NCBI GenBank assembly: GCA_965221815.1
Contig: OZ244915.1
Location: 1,612,001 to 1,676,000 of the forward strand
From: JAPOXR01 sp965221815
Lineage (GTDB): Bacteria > Pseudomonadota > Alphaproteobacteria > Rhodobacterales > Rhodobacteraceae
DNA: 64,000 nt
Direction: 5' to 3'
Shown here: piece after piece, positions 44,694-54,796 of the stretch
Layout of the letters: each line of letters starts with the position of its first letter
How positions within the stretch are numbered: the stretch's first letter is position 1
The notes under the pieces: generated by a model
Database searches by the model: none
What the model was told of the DNA's origin: nothing
What the model saw: the letters and a program-made list of their open reading frames with translations, nothing else
Position numbers and translations under genes: made by a program

Positions 44694-45354
44694 GCTCTCC
44701 TCCAACAGCCTGTTTTACGAACTGCATCATCAGTTGTGCAGACTTCTTGCCAGGGGTTGATTCAACACCTGAAGAGACATCAACCTGTTGAGCACCCGAA
44801 ATCCGGACGGCCTCTTGCACATTTCCAGGATTCAATCCCCCAGCGAGCATCCACGGAATCGGTGACCCCCAACCCTCAAGAAGATGCCAGTCAAAACCGA
44901 TACCATTGCCTCCTGGCATCAGGGAGTCATCTGGTTCCGGCTTGGCATCAAGCAAGAGCTGGTCAACGACATCCAGGTAGGTGCCTGCGACATCGAGATC
45001 CCCCTTCGTCCTGACACCCACGGCCTTCATCACCGGTATCGCAAAACGCCGGCGAATTGCAGCGACCCTCTCCGGTGTCTCGTTTCCATGGAGTTGCAAG
45101 AGGTCGGGTTCGATGGCCGTTACAATCTCATCAATCTCATGATCATTTGCGTCCACAAACAGTGCCACTTTCCTGGTATCGCCAGCGCGGCGGGCGAGAG
45201 ACCGCGCTTCCACAGAACTGAGGCTTCTTGGTGATCGTGGATAGAACACAAACCCGATATAGGCAGCTCCCGCGACGATCGCTGACTCGACATCGTCGGG
45301 CCGACGTAAACCGCAAATCTTCACCTGAACATGATTTCCTGTCATTGCCGTCAT
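44683..45354 (-). CDS. trpF: Phosphoribosylanthranilate isomerase
   Basis: A 223-residue TIM-barrel enzyme of tryptophan synthesis. It has [14 protein letters not shown] (catalytic Cys), [27 protein letters not shown] and the late catalytic Asp region [11 protein letters not shown] with [14 protein letters not shown]. The start overlaps the lapA stop by 4 bp and the end overlaps trpB. Confidence 0.95.
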   Translation of the reverse strand: MTAMTGNHVQVKICGLRRPDDVESAIVAGAAYIGFVFYPRSPRSLSSVEARSLARRAGDTRKVALFVDANDHEIDEIVTAIEPDLLQLHGNETPERVAAIRRRFAIPVMKAVGVRTKGDLDVAGTYLDVVDQLLLDAKPEPDDSLMPGGNGIGFDWHLLEGWGSPIPWMLAGGLNPGNVQEAVRISGAQQVDVSSGVESTPGKKSAQLMMQFVKQAVGGEHAE

Positions 45355-45692
45355 TCCAACAAAGCGAGGATATCATCGCCGTCCTTGTTCTGCTCTTTTT
45401 TGAGTCGGCCAATTTCAGATTCAAGTTTGGCAATCTCACGCCGACTGACAGAGGCTTCCCGCCGATGTCGGCGTTCACGCATCCATTCCCATATGAATCC
45501 GATCAGCAACCCTAGGACAATACCGGCAAAGATAACCAGAAACAGTGGTAATTCCACCGCGCGCAGCATGGGAAAAAGGGCAGAATATTCATCAGGAACC
45601 AGACGCAACGCAACCATGTCACGATTCGCCAGCGCAACAAAGATGAGCAGGATTCCAATTATCGAGAGGAACGACCAGCGGAGCAGTGACAT
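45351..45692 (-). CDS. lapA: LapA-domain (DUF1049) membrane protein
   Basis: A 113-residue inner-membrane protein with two membrane helices (FLSIIGILLIFVALANRD, LPLFLVIFAGIVLGLLIGF) and a cytoplasmic coiled coil (REIAKLESEIGRLKKEQN). This is the LapA_dom layout; LapA-type proteins take part in control of lipopolysaccharide assembly in gammaproteobacteria, but the role here is inferred. Its position between ihfB and trpF is typical for alphaproteobacteria. Confidence 0.8.
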   Translation of the reverse strand: MSLLRWSFLSIIGILLIFVALANRDMVALRLVPDEYSALFPMLRAVELPLFLVIFAGIVLGLLIGFIWEWMRERRHRREASVSRREIAKLESEIGRLKKEQNKDGDDILALLE

Positions 45693-45716
45693 CCGCAGTT
45701 TCTCCCTTGACGGCGT

Positions 45717-46001
45717 TTAGAGATGTGGATTGAGCCGCTCATGTATCTCCTTGCTGGGACGAAAGTGCGGAACGGCCTTGGTCGGTACGAACACGGACTC
45801 TCCCGTCGTCGGATTGCGCCCGACACGACTTTGTCGTGTGCGCACAGAGAAGCTACCAAAACCGCGCAATTCAACACGATGTCCTTCGCTCAGGGATGCC
45901 GTAATCTTGTCGAAGATCGTCAAGACCACATCCTGAATGATGGCGCGGTTCAGGTCGGGATGTGCTTCAGCAATTCGATTGATCAGTTCAGCCCGTGTCA
46001 C
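45717..46001 (-). CDS. ihfB: Integration host factor subunit beta
   Basis: A 94-residue DNA-bending protein of the HU/IHF family. It begins TRAELINRIAEAHPDL and has VELRGFGSFSVRTR and the arm GRNPTTGESVFVPTKAVPHF. GTG 46001 gives the usual length and has AGGAGAAGG upstream; GTG 46007 is also possible, while the frame from 46022 is too long. It forms a dimer with IhfA, which is not in this window. Confidence 0.92.
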   Translation of the reverse strand: MTRAELINRIAEAHPDLNRAIIQDVVLTIFDKITASLSEGHRVELRGFGSFSVRTRQSRVGRNPTTGESVFVPTKAVPHFRPSKEIHERLNPHL

Positions 46002-46189
46002 ACTCACCCCTTCTCCTGGCACCCAGTGGTTTCAAGCCCCGTGCTATCCATGACCAACAACGACATTTGGCGAGGTGATCGAAATGACACGGCCATTGCT
46101 CGACTGATCATCACACCGTCAGCACAGATTGGTCAGCATAAGACGATTATGCACAGATTTACGGATGATCCACAACAGTTTCTGCCCCT

Positions 46190-48094
46190 TCATTCCGCAT
46201 TTTCACTCTTGCCAAGATCCTCGCTTTCATCCGTCGCCGTCACGGCATCCCCGGCATCGGCTTTGGCAGCCGCCTTCGCTTTGGCAGTCGTGGCTTTGGG
46301 TTTAGCCCCCTTCTTTTCCTTTTTTTTGGCCGCGGCCTCTTTTGTCACCTTGCCCGTCTTCTTTGCATCAGCTGTCTCAACCGGTTTTTCATCACTCTTT
46401 ATGTCCTGATCACCAACGATATCCTGGCTCTTCAACGCCGCCCCCAGAATGTCGCCGAGGACAGCCCCGGAATCTGAGGATCCATATTGTTCAACCGCTT
46501 CTTTTTCTTCGGAAATCTCGCGGGCCTTGATTGACAGATTGAGCTTGCTTTGCACCTTGTCAATACTGGTGACCTTGGCATCGACACTGTCGCCAATATT
46601 GAATCGGTCTGGCCGCTGTTCTGATCGTTCACTGCTCAGGTCTGAACGTCTGATATAGGATTCAATCCCCTGATAGTTCACGCGGATACCACTATCTTCG
46701 ATCCCGGTCACTTGCACAGTTATCACGGAATTTTTCTTGATACCCGCGATCGCCGTAGAAAACGGATCCGGACTGAGTTCCTTGATCGACAAGGCAACCC
46801 GCTCCTTGTCGACGTCGATCTCAGTGATGACAGCTGTCACCATGTCGCCTTTCTTGTAGGATTTAAGAGCCGCCTCCTGATCCTTGTCCCAGGTCAGACC
46901 GGAGAGATGAATCATACCATCGATTCCATGTTCCAATCCGACAAAGACACCGAATTCGGTCACCGACCTGACCTCCCCTTCAATCTGCATTCCATTCGAA
47001 TGAGACTCAGAAAAAGCCAGCCACGGATTCTTCATCGTCTGTTTCAGTCCGAGAGAAACCCGCCGTTTTGTCGAATCGATCGCCAGCACCATCACTTCGA
47101 CTTCCTGTGATGTCGACACAATCTTGCCGGGATGCAGGTTCTTCTTGGTCCATGACATCTCCGAGACATGCACCAATCCTTCGACCCCCGGTGCCAATTC
47201 GACAAAAGCCCCGTAGTCGGCAATATTGGTCACCGTGCCGATATGTCGCGATTCAATCGGGAACTGTTCCTCGACTGTTGCCCAGGGATCCGGTCCCAAC
47301 TGCTTGATGCCCAATGAAATTCTGTGCTTGTCACGCTGAACCTTGATCACTTTCACGGTCAGAGTCTGACCAACTGTGACAATTTCCGAAGGGTGGCTGA
47401 CGCGTCGCCACGCCATGTCAACAACATGTAACAGACCGTCAACGCCGCCAAGATCAACAAATGCACCATACTCGACGATATTCTTGACCACCCCCTCAAT
47501 CTCATCGCCCTCCTTCAGACGATTGAAGATCTCTGCCCGCTGTTCTGCGAGACTTTCTTCAAGAATCGCACGTCGCGACACAACAATATTGTTCCGTCGA
47601 CGATCCATTTTGAGGATCAGGAACGGTTGTTTGACTCCCATCAGTGCCGCCGCATCGCGCACCGGGCGCACATCAACCTGAGAGCCCGGCAGGAAGGCGA
47701 CGGCACCACCAAGATCGACAGTAAACCCGCCCCTGACTCGATTGAAAATGTGGCCTTCGACACGTAAATTCTCGGCAAAGGCTTTCTCCAGACGATCCCA
47801 GGCATCCTCACGGCGCGCCTTGTCGCGCGAAATCACCGCTTCGCCACGTGAATCCTCCACCCGGTCAAAAAATACCTGTACCGAATCTCCAACCCGAATC
47901 TCTTCAGTCTCACCCTGACCGAATTCCTTGAGGTCAACCCGACCTTCCATCTTGTAGCCAATATCGATAATGGCCTGACCCGCTTCTATGGCAATGATCT
48001 TGCCACCGATCACGCTTCCTTCCTTTGGGGTTTCCTGATCGAAGCTTTCTTCAAGGAGGGCTTCGAACTCCTCTTTAAGTGCCGTTTCAGTCAA
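46190..48094 (-). CDS. rpsA: 30S ribosomal protein S1
   Basis: A 634-residue protein with six S1 RNA-binding repeats. Repeated elements such as VKNIVEYGAFVDLGGVDGLL, VTNIADYGAFVELAPGVEGL and VRSVTEFGVFVGLEHGIDG are visible. It helps mRNA load on the 30S subunit. The tail of about 60 residues is rich in Lys and Ala (KKEKKGAKPKATTAKAKAA), a low-complexity extension beyond the usual 560-570 residues. It lies between cmk and ihfB, as in related bacteria. Confidence 0.95.
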   Translation of the reverse strand: MTETALKEEFEALLEESFDQETPKEGSVIGGKIIAIEAGQAIIDIGYKMEGRVDLKEFGQGETEEIRVGDSVQVFFDRVEDSRGEAVISRDKARREDAWDRLEKAFAENLRVEGHIFNRVRGGFTVDLGGAVAFLPGSQVDVRPVRDAAALMGVKQPFLILKMDRRRNNIVVSRRAILEESLAEQRAEIFNRLKEGDEIEGVVKNIVEYGAFVDLGGVDGLLHVVDMAWRRVSHPSEIVTVGQTLTVKVIKVQRDKHRISLGIKQLGPDPWATVEEQFPIESRHIGTVTNIADYGAFVELAPGVEGLVHVSEMSWTKKNLHPGKIVSTSQEVEVMVLAIDSTKRRVSLGLKQTMKNPWLAFSESHSNGMQIEGEVRSVTEFGVFVGLEHGIDGMIHLSGLTWDKDQEAALKSYKKGDMVTAVITEIDVDKERVALSIKELSPDPFSTAIAGIKKNSVITVQVTGIEDSGIRVNYQGIESYIRRSDLSSERSEQRPDRFNIGDSVDAKVTSIDKVQSKLNLSIKAREISEEKEAVEQYGSSDSGAVLGDILGAALKSQDIVGDQDIKSDEKPVETADAKKTGKVTKEAAAKKKEKKGAKPKATTAKAKAAAKADAGDAVTATDESEDLGKSENAE

Positions 48095-48154
48095 CTTGTC
48101 AGGCGCTCCATATTTTCATCTGAACCGGCAGACAGCCAGTATGTCTCATTGCAG

Positions 48155-48835
48155 CTATGCATTAGTTTTCACGCACGAATCATTGCCGGCACGGATCGTC
48201 CGCCCGGTTCCCAGCCGCTCATTCACGGCGTCAAAAGCCTTTGAGGCTGCCTCATGTATAGTCAATTTTGACGTATCAAGCAAGAGGGCATCATCTGCTT
48301 TCCGCAATGCGGCGAGTCCCCGAAGTCGATCTCTTTGGTCTCGTTGTCGAAGATCTGCCAGGACGTCTTCGAATGTCAGCTTGAAACCAAGTTTGGCCAG
48401 TTCGCGGCAGCGGCGGTCGGCACGCACTTCCTCGCTTGCCGTGACGAAGAGTTTCACCTCGGCATGCGGCGCAATGATGGTACCGATATCCCTTCCATCC
48501 AGCACCGCACCGCCGTCGCGGCGGGCAAATTCCTTCTGAAATGTCAGCAAGGCCTGACGCACGGCAGGCATTGCTGCGACCAAAGAGGATTGGCGTCCGA
48601 TCTCAGCGGAACGCAACCCATCGATCAATAAATCTTCGGCGGATAAATTCTGCGCGATGTTTCCAGCCAATTCTTCATCAATCGAACCGGCCTGATCAAG
48701 CACCAGTTTTGTCACCGCCCGATACAGGAGTCCGGTATCAAGATGCGCGAATCCATAATGTTGTGCGAGAGCATGACCAATCGTCCCCTTCCCCGCCGCC
48801 GCGGGGCCATCGATTGCAACTGTGAATGAAGACAT
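48155..48835 (-). CDS. cmk: Cytidylate kinase
   Basis: A 226-residue kinase phosphorylating CMP and dCMP. The P-loop is AIDGPAAAGKGTIG, followed by HLDTGLLYRAV, VLDGRDIGTIIAP and RRCRELAKLG with LRQRDQRDRLRGLA. Normal length. First gene of the minus-strand group, divergent from aroA with about 140 bp between them. Confidence 0.95.
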   Translation of the reverse strand: MSSFTVAIDGPAAAGKGTIGHALAQHYGFAHLDTGLLYRAVTKLVLDQAGSIDEELAGNIAQNLSAEDLLIDGLRSAEIGRQSSLVAAMPAVRQALLTFQKEFARRDGGAVLDGRDIGTIIAPHAEVKLFVTASEEVRADRRCRELAKLGFKLTFEDVLADLRQRDQRDRLRGLAALRKADDALLLDTSKLTIHEAASKAFDAVNERLGTGRTIRAGNDSCVKTNA

Positions 48836-48974
48836 TCATTTCTCCTCGGCGTGGGGCACAAATCGCACTCAAGCCGCTGTCATGACAGGCGGGACGTCAT
48901 CGCAATTAACGACTGAAATCTGCTGCGCAATCATCTATATTCGCCTCAGTTACAAATAACTTGCCGTTGCATGA

Positions 48975-50327
48975 ATGACCACTGAGACCCACAGCTTTTC
49001 GCTGACATCACGCAAATCACACAGCCTGCGCGGAGAAACAACCGTACCAGGTGACAAATCGATCTCGCACCGCGCCCTGATCCTCGGCTCACTTGCCGTC
49101 GGACCGACTCGGATTTCCGGTCTCCTTGAGAGCGCGGATATCCATTCCACAATCGGCGCCTTGAAACAGTTCGGTGCTGAGATCGAACGACATGACGATG
49201 GACACTGGTCTGTTCACGGTGTGGGGACGGGAGGCTATGCCGACCCCACCGACGTCATTGACTGCGGCAATTCGGGGACCAGTGTCCGTTTGTTGCTCGG
49301 TGCCATGGCAACAACACCGATTACCGCTGTATTTACCGGGGATCATTCATTGCGTGGACGCCCCATGCGCCGGGTCACCGAACCGCTGACCGCGTTTGGC
49401 ACGCAGTTTTCCGGACGTGCCGAGGGCTTGCTGCCGATCACCGCAACCGGCACTGCAGATCCAGTCCCTGTGACCTATCGCCTGACCACACCGTCTGCGC
49501 AAACTGCATCAGCTATTCTTCTCGCCGGTTTGAACGCGCCCGGACCAACCCGGGTCATTGAGGCAGCCCGCACCCGCGATCATACAGTCAGGATGCTCCG
49601 CGCTTTTGGTGCGAGAGTTGACGTCGAGGAGTGCCATGACGGGCGACATCTTGTCGTTACGGGTTACGCTGAACTGCAACCGCAGTCGATTCATGTTCCG
49701 GGTGATCCGTCAGCAGCCGCTTTTCTGATTGCTGCGGCCCTGATGACGGAGAATTCTGACATTTGTCTGAGAAATGTTGGAATGAATTCCACCAGAACCG
49801 GATTCCTGACGACAGTCAATGAAATGGGAGCGAAACTCAGGATCAATGAAACGGGAAAACAGGGCGGTGAGCCCATCGCCGATATCCGCGTGCAACATCA
49901 GCCCTTGCGCGGCATTGACGTCCCGCCAGAGCGTGCACCATCGATGATCGACGAATATCCAATTCTTGCGGCACTCGCAGCATGTGCCGAAGGGGAAACG
50001 GTGATGCATGGAATTGGCGAATTGCGGGTGAAAGAGTCTGATCGAATCGACGCGATGGCACGCGGGCTTGAATCGTGTGGCGTGAGCATCCGCGAGACGG
50101 AAAATAGTCTCTCGGTAACGGGGCGCGGTTATGATGGTATCAAGGGAGGTGGCATCTGCGAGACACGCCTGGATCACCGGATTGCCATGAGTTTCCTATG
50201 CCTGGGCCTGGCGGCGCACAACCCCATAACGATTGATGATGCAAGGCCAATCGCTACCAGCTTCCCCGATTTCGTGGAACTGTTATCTTCACTTGGCGGC
50301 TGTCTGGGTGATCGCGACCGTGAGTGA
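48975..50327 (+). CDS. aroA: 3-phosphoshikimate 1-carboxyvinyltransferase (EPSP synthase)
   Basis: A 450-residue enzyme of the shikimate pathway. Key motifs are VPGDKSISHRALILGSLA, DCGNSGTSVRLLLGAM, GDHSLRGRPMRRVTEPL, the middle RTRDHTVRMLRAFGA, and the C-terminal LRVKESDRIDAMARGLE and DHRIAMSFLCLGLA. The RPMRRV arrangement is closer to class II enzymes. It is divergent from cmk; in many relatives aroA and cmk point the same way. Its stop is one base from the convergent trmB stop. Confidence 0.95.
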   Translation: MTTETHSFSLTSRKSHSLRGETTVPGDKSISHRALILGSLAVGPTRISGLLESADIHSTIGALKQFGAEIERHDDGHWSVHGVGTGGYADPTDVIDCGNSGTSVRLLLGAMATTPITAVFTGDHSLRGRPMRRVTEPLTAFGTQFSGRAEGLLPITATGTADPVPVTYRLTTPSAQTASAILLAGLNAPGPTRVIEAARTRDHTVRMLRAFGARVDVEECHDGRHLVVTGYAELQPQSIHVPGDPSAAAFLIAAALMTENSDICLRNVGMNSTRTGFLTTVNEMGAKLRINETGKQGGEPIADIRVQHQPLRGIDVPPERAPSMIDEYPILAALAACAEGETVMHGIGELRVKESDRIDAMARGLESCGVSIRETENSLSVTGRGYDGIKGGGICETRLDHRIAMSFLCLGLAAHNPITIDDARPIATSFPDFVELLSSLGGCLGDRDRE

Positions 50328-50328
50328 G

Positions 50329-51039
50329 TCACTCCCGCCTGAAGGTCAGATAGATCGGCTTGCGCCCCTCTCGGCAAGCCTTGGCCTCATAGCGCGTTGA
50401 CGGCCAATGATTCCATGGAATCTCCCAATCGCGCTTGTTCGAAGCGGCCCAGGAAAAGGAAGAATTGATCCTGACTTGTTCCAATGCGTGTCGCGCATAA
50501 TCGGCAACATCGGTGGCTAGCCGTAACTGTGATCCGCTCGTCATCACCCGGGCCAGGGGGATCAGGAATTCCGGGTTCATGAAACGCCGGCGATGATGAC
50601 GTTTCTTCGGCCAAGGGTCGGGATAAAGCAGAAAGGTCCGGTTGATTGACCCATCTGGCAGAATATCCATCACATCGCGCACATCGCCGGGGTGAATTCG
50701 AATATTGGTCAGCGGTTGATCGCGCAATTTCCCGAGTAATGATGCAACGCCGTTGATAAAGGGCTCACAACCCAGAATATTCACGTCCGGATGACGCCTG
50801 GCCTGATGCACCAGATGCTCTCCGGCGCCAAAGCCGATCTCCAGCCATACCGGGCCACCCCGACCGAACAGCCGGGGACAGACGATTTCTGATGGGGCCG
50901 ACAAGGACGCGGAGGACAGGCGCAGCACAGACAGTGATTCTAGATTCTCGTCGAGCAATCGACGCTGGCCGGGACGGAGACGTTTTCCATACCGTCTGCC
51001 ATAGAAATTACGAAACGGTCGCGTGGAATTCACCTGCAC
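50329..51039 (-). CDS. trmB: tRNA (guanine-N7)-methyltransferase
   Basis: A 236-residue SAM-dependent enzyme that modifies G46 of tRNA. The SAM motif is WLEIGFGAGEHLVHQA, followed by GCEPFINGVASLL, LLYPDPWPKKRHHRRRF and ATDVADYARHAL. It lies directly downstream of metK, the usual arrangement. Confidence 0.93.
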   Translation of the reverse strand: MQVNSTRPFRNFYGRRYGKRLRPGQRRLLDENLESLSVLRLSSASLSAPSEIVCPRLFGRGGPVWLEIGFGAGEHLVHQARRHPDVNILGCEPFINGVASLLGKLRDQPLTNIRIHPGDVRDVMDILPDGSINRTFLLYPDPWPKKRHHRRRFMNPEFLIPLARVMTSGSQLRLATDVADYARHALEQVRINSSFSWAASNKRDWEIPWNHWPSTRYEAKACREGRKPIYLTFRRE

Positions 51040-51073
51040 ACTGCACGCAATTCAGCAAACAACGGCATCATTG

Positions 51074-52225
51074 TCAGAGGAGCGATCCGAGTTCATCCAC
51101 GAGATCGATACGCTCCCAACTGAATCCACCATCATCGTCAGGTTTGCGACCGAAATGGCCAAATGACGCCGTTCGCTCATAAATCGGACGGTCAAGCCGG
51201 AGATGATTGCGAATTCCCCGCGGTGTCAGGTCCACCAGGTCGCGAAGCTTGTGCGCCAGAGCATCAGGATCGGCCCGTTCCGTGCCAAAAGTATCGATCA
51301 GCAGCGATTGTGGCGTGGCGACGCCAATGGCGTAAGAGATCTGAATACAACATTTGTCAGCGAGACCCGCCGCCACCACATTTTTTGCCATATAACGCGC
51401 GACGTAAGCCGCTGAACGATCAACCTTGGTTGGGTCTTTTCCCGAAAAGGCACCACCACCATGTGGCGCCGCCCCACCATAAGTATCGACAATAATTTTT
51501 CGCCCGGTCAGGCCACTGTCACCATCCGGTCCACCAATGACAAATTTTCCTGTCGGATTGACATGCCAAACAGTCTCTTCGGTGATCCATTCTGGCGGCA
51601 ATGTCTGGCGAATCGTCGGCTCCACGATCGCCCGTACATCCTCGGAGGTCAGACGATCATCATAATGTTGTGCGGACAGCACAATTGATGTCACCTCCGT
51701 CGGCTTGCCGTCCCGATAGCGCATGGTGATTTGCGACTTGGCATCCGGGCCCAGTCGTTGTTCCCGGCCCTCCCTGCGGGCCTGTGACAGTTTCAGGAGA
51801 ATTTGATGCGCATAGTGGAGCGGTGCGGGCATAAAATCCGATGATTCATTGACCGCGAAGCCAAACATGAGCCCCTGGTCGCCCGCGCCATCGGCATCAA
51901 CACCTTGTGCGATGTCGGCAGATTGCTGATGCAGAAGGTTGAGGACTTTCAGATGTTCCCAGTGAAAACCATCCTGTTCATATCCAATCTTGCGGACACA
52001 TTCCCGCACAATCGATTCAACCTGGTCATTGAGTCTGGTCGGGCCCCGCATTTCTCCGGCAACAGCGACAAAATTCGTGGTGGCGAGTGTCTCACACGCC
52101 ACGCGCGCCTGCGGATCCTCAGCCAGATAGGCATCAAGTACGGCATCTGAAATTTGGTCGCAGACCTTGTCAGGATGCCCCTCTGACACCGATTCTGAAG
52201 TGAAGAGACGTTCGCGTTCAGCCAT
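51074..52225 (-). CDS. metK: S-adenosylmethionine synthetase
   Basis: A 383-residue enzyme making SAM from methionine and ATP. The motifs [35 protein letters not shown] and [20 protein letters not shown] are complete. The leader of about 130 bp up to lnt was inspected for a SAM-binding riboswitch; none could be supported. Confidence 0.96.
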   Translation of the reverse strand: MAERERLFTSESVSEGHPDKVCDQISDAVLDAYLAEDPQARVACETLATTNFVAVAGEMRGPTRLNDQVESIVRECVRKIGYEQDGFHWEHLKVLNLLHQQSADIAQGVDADGAGDQGLMFGFAVNESSDFMPAPLHYAHQILLKLSQARREGREQRLGPDAKSQITMRYRDGKPTEVTSIVLSAQHYDDRLTSEDVRAIVEPTIRQTLPPEWITEETVWHVNPTGKFVIGGPDGDSGLTGRKIIVDTYGGAAPHGGGAFSGKDPTKVDRSAAYVARYMAKNVVAAGLADKCCIQISYAIGVATPQSLLIDTFGTERADPDALAHKLRDLVDLTPRGIRNHLRLDRPIYERTASFGHFGRKPDDDGGFSWERIDLVDELGSLL

Positions 52226-52359
52226 ACATTTTGCTCCCAGCCAAGTAACGCAGTGATAAATGCCAACCGATTGAACGGTGCCGGAATTAGCAATTCACCG
52301 TATTCAGGTCAACGCGCAATCATGAGATTGCCAATATCAGAATTCGAGATCAATCAAAC

Positions 52360-53868
52360 TCATGGATAAAGCCGATAGCGCAGGACCATTCCGACCCATG
52401 TCAGGAGAACAATCATCAACGGCAGATCCCCGGTCTGTGAATAGAGTGTTGGCCGTAGTGGCCGCGGCAGTGGCACGTCAATCTTTCCTGACACGTCGAC
52501 AGGCAGGGAATGCAACACACGACCCTTGCCATCAACCATCGCTGAAATACCTGTATTTGCCGCACGAATCAGCGGTAATCCAAGCTCGATCGCACGCATC
52601 CGCGCCTGGACAAAATGCTGTTGTGGCCCCGACCATGTGCCAAACCAACCATCATTGGTAACATGCAACAAACCATCGGGACGCGGGTTACGACGGATAT
52701 CCCGTGGAAAAATCGATTCATAACAGATCAGGGCAAGCCATCGACCGGCAACACCAAGATCAAGAAAACGATCGCCTGAACCCGGATCAAATCGACCTTG
52801 CAACCGCGATGCCAAACCTTCCAGACCGATTGATTCAATCTGATTGGCGAGGGGGACATATTCACCGAAAGGGACCAGTCTGCGTTTGTCATAGATGTCG
52901 ACTATACTTCCAAGCGAGTCGATCACCGCAAGGCTATTGAATTGTCTCGAATCCGTGCGCCGGCGGATACCAATCACGGCCAATGCCCCGCGCGCGGCAC
53001 CAGCAATGGCTGAAATGCGCTCTTCTTCACGCAGGAGAAAGGTTGCCGCAGTTTCCGGCCATATGACAGCCACCAGATTCTCGGGAACATCTGCCGCCGT
53101 CATTGTGATGAGCCGGTCAAAAAATTGTTGTGAATGACCGCGGTCCCATTTGAGTTCCTGTGGCACATTGGGTTGCACAATACGCACCATTGGCAAGTTT
53201 TCGCTGGTCTCGGCCCCCCGGTGCAACCGGGCCTCACCCAAGATCCACAGCGCGGCGATCCCGACCAGTGTCAGTAGCCAGCCAAGCCAGGGCTGTCGCA
53301 TGCTGCACCACGCACCGGCCGCAAGCACGGTCACGAATGTCAGGCCATGCGGACCGTACCAGGCGAGCGACTGCGCAACCGGAGTCTCTGCCCACACATA
53401 GGCGGGCAACGCCCATGGAAATCCTGTCATGAACACTTCTCGCAACAAACCGGCAAGGGTCATGGCGACAGCGAGGGCAATTGTGCGACTGGCGTCTGAT
53501 CGACCCAACCACCAGGCCGCTGCAAACGCCGCGGCCCAAAAGAGCGCCAGACCACTTGTCATCGCGGCCAGTGCAAATGGTGCCATCCATCCGTCTCTTG
53601 ATGCGTCCACCAGAAAAGGTTCGACCAGCCAGGACAGAGAAAACGCAAAATATCCCAGCGCAAACAACCAACCGAACAAGGTGGCCTGGCGCCAGCTTTT
53701 GCAGGTCACGAATGCGGCAATGGAAACGGCAAAACCAAGCAGCGTAAAGATGGGTAAAGAAATCGGCGCATGACCGAGTGCAGCAATTGCCCCGGCACCT
53801 GGCAGCAGAACAAATCTTCGTCTGCCGGCTTCCGGCCCAAATTGCGATCTCAGACCGCGCAGTTTCAA
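52360..53868 (-). CDS. lnt: Apolipoprotein N-acyltransferase
   Basis: A 502-residue inner-membrane enzyme adding the third acyl chain to lipoproteins. An N-terminal block of about six to seven membrane helices is followed by the nitrilase domain with Glu (VIWPETAATFLL), Lys (YDKRRLVPFGEYVPL) and Cys (ALICYESIFPRDIR). Its start overlaps the corC stop by 4 bp. Part of the miaB-phoH-ybeY-corC-lnt group. Confidence 0.94.
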   Translation of the reverse strand: MKLRGLRSQFGPEAGRRRFVLLPGAGAIAALGHAPISLPIFTLLGFAVSIAAFVTCKSWRQATLFGWLFALGYFAFSLSWLVEPFLVDASRDGWMAPFALAAMTSGLALFWAAAFAAAWWLGRSDASRTIALAVAMTLAGLLREVFMTGFPWALPAYVWAETPVAQSLAWYGPHGLTFVTVLAAGAWCSMRQPWLGWLLTLVGIAALWILGEARLHRGAETSENLPMVRIVQPNVPQELKWDRGHSQQFFDRLITMTAADVPENLVAVIWPETAATFLLREEERISAIAGAARGALAVIGIRRRTDSRQFNSLAVIDSLGSIVDIYDKRRLVPFGEYVPLANQIESIGLEGLASRLQGRFDPGSGDRFLDLGVAGRWLALICYESIFPRDIRRNPRPDGLLHVTNDGWFGTWSGPQQHFVQARMRAIELGLPLIRAANTGISAMVDGKGRVLHSLPVDVSGKIDVPLPRPLRPTLYSQTGDLPLMIVLLTWVGMVLRYRLYP

Positions 53869-54782
53869 CTGCCGCGGGCTACGTTCTTGCGGACCCGGAT
53901 CTGGCGGATGAGTTGACGGTTGGCGGCGACAATTTCAAAATCCAGATTTGCCGTCTCATGTCGTACCACTTCGCCGGTGACCGGAACCCGTCCGGCAAGG
54001 ACAAAGATCAAACCACCGAGCGTATCAACTTCATCATCCAAAGCTTCGACCAGACTTTGGCCAATAGTGAGTTTTTCACTCAGGTCATCCAGTTTCAGCC
54101 GCGCACGACACAGATATGAGCCGTCAGCTTCTTCGCGGATCAGCTCGTGTGCGGATTCATCATCATGCTCATCAGCGATGTCACCGAATATCACCTCAAC
54201 CAGATCCTCAATGGTGACAAGTCCGTCGGTGCCACCATATTCATCGATAATCAATGCCATATGAATGCGTTGTGCACGCATTTGCTCCAGCAGAGCCGCT
54301 GCGCGCATGCTGCCAGGGACATAAAGCAACGGACGCAGCATTTCTTTTGTGAGTTTGAAACGTGCGTTATTGCTGCCGTTAAACCCATGCTGCAATGCCA
54401 GATCCTTGAGATGGATAAATCCGCAAGGCGAGTCCAACGAAGATTGATAGACTGGAAGCCGGGTTCGGCCGCTGTCCCTGAACAACTTGACCAATGGTCG
54501 TAACTTGATATCGATGGAGACCGCAACAATCTCCGCCTTGGGAACCGCGACATCCTCAACCGGTGGATTGTGACCGTGAAACGGGTCCGTCCCGGATGCT
54601 GCCTCAGCGTCATCGACTGGCAGGATATTGTGATTCTGTCTGCGACCCGCTTGACCCAGTCTCACGAGCCATCTGTCGATCATCCCCGGACTGTTAACGC
54701 TTTCACCTTCCTGATTTGTCGAATGATCTGATGACGACGATATGTTGCCCTCTGCCATGCCTTCGGTTGTTTTCTTGTTCAT
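53865..54782 (-). CDS. corC: CorC/HlyC-type CBS-domain protein
   Basis: A 305-residue cytoplasmic protein with two CBS domains (around VPKAEIVAVSIDIKLRPLVK, LPVYQSSLDSPCGFIHLKDL, HMALIIDEYGGTDGLVTIED) and a C-terminal CorC_HlyC domain (LVEALDDEVDTLGGLIFVLA, GRVPVTGEVV). It is often annotated as a hemolysin, but is linked to magnesium or cobalt handling and envelope stability. Operon position before lnt is conserved. Confidence 0.9.
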   Translation of the reverse strand: MNKKTTEGMAEGNISSSSDHSTNQEGESVNSPGMIDRWLVRLGQAGRRQNHNILPVDDAEAASGTDPFHGHNPPVEDVAVPKAEIVAVSIDIKLRPLVKLFRDSGRTRLPVYQSSLDSPCGFIHLKDLALQHGFNGSNNARFKLTKEMLRPLLYVPGSMRAAALLEQMRAQRIHMALIIDEYGGTDGLVTIEDLVEVIFGDIADEHDDESAHELIREEADGSYLCRARLKLDDLSEKLTIGQSLVEALDDEVDTLGGLIFVLAGRVPVTGEVVRHETANLDFEIVAANRQLIRQIRVRKNVARGS

Positions 54783-54796
54783 GATCTAAAATTCGG

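Noticed and set aside
46310..46330. Eight-T run in the rpsA tail as a slippage switch
   Set aside because: It encodes Lys codons in a low-complexity tail of an essential gene; the frame is intact and no alternative product is suggested.
52226..52359. SAM-responsive riboswitch upstream of metK
   Set aside because: The leader was read for the conserved cores of SAM-II and SAM/SAH types; no complete core with a matching pseudoknot could be found by eye.
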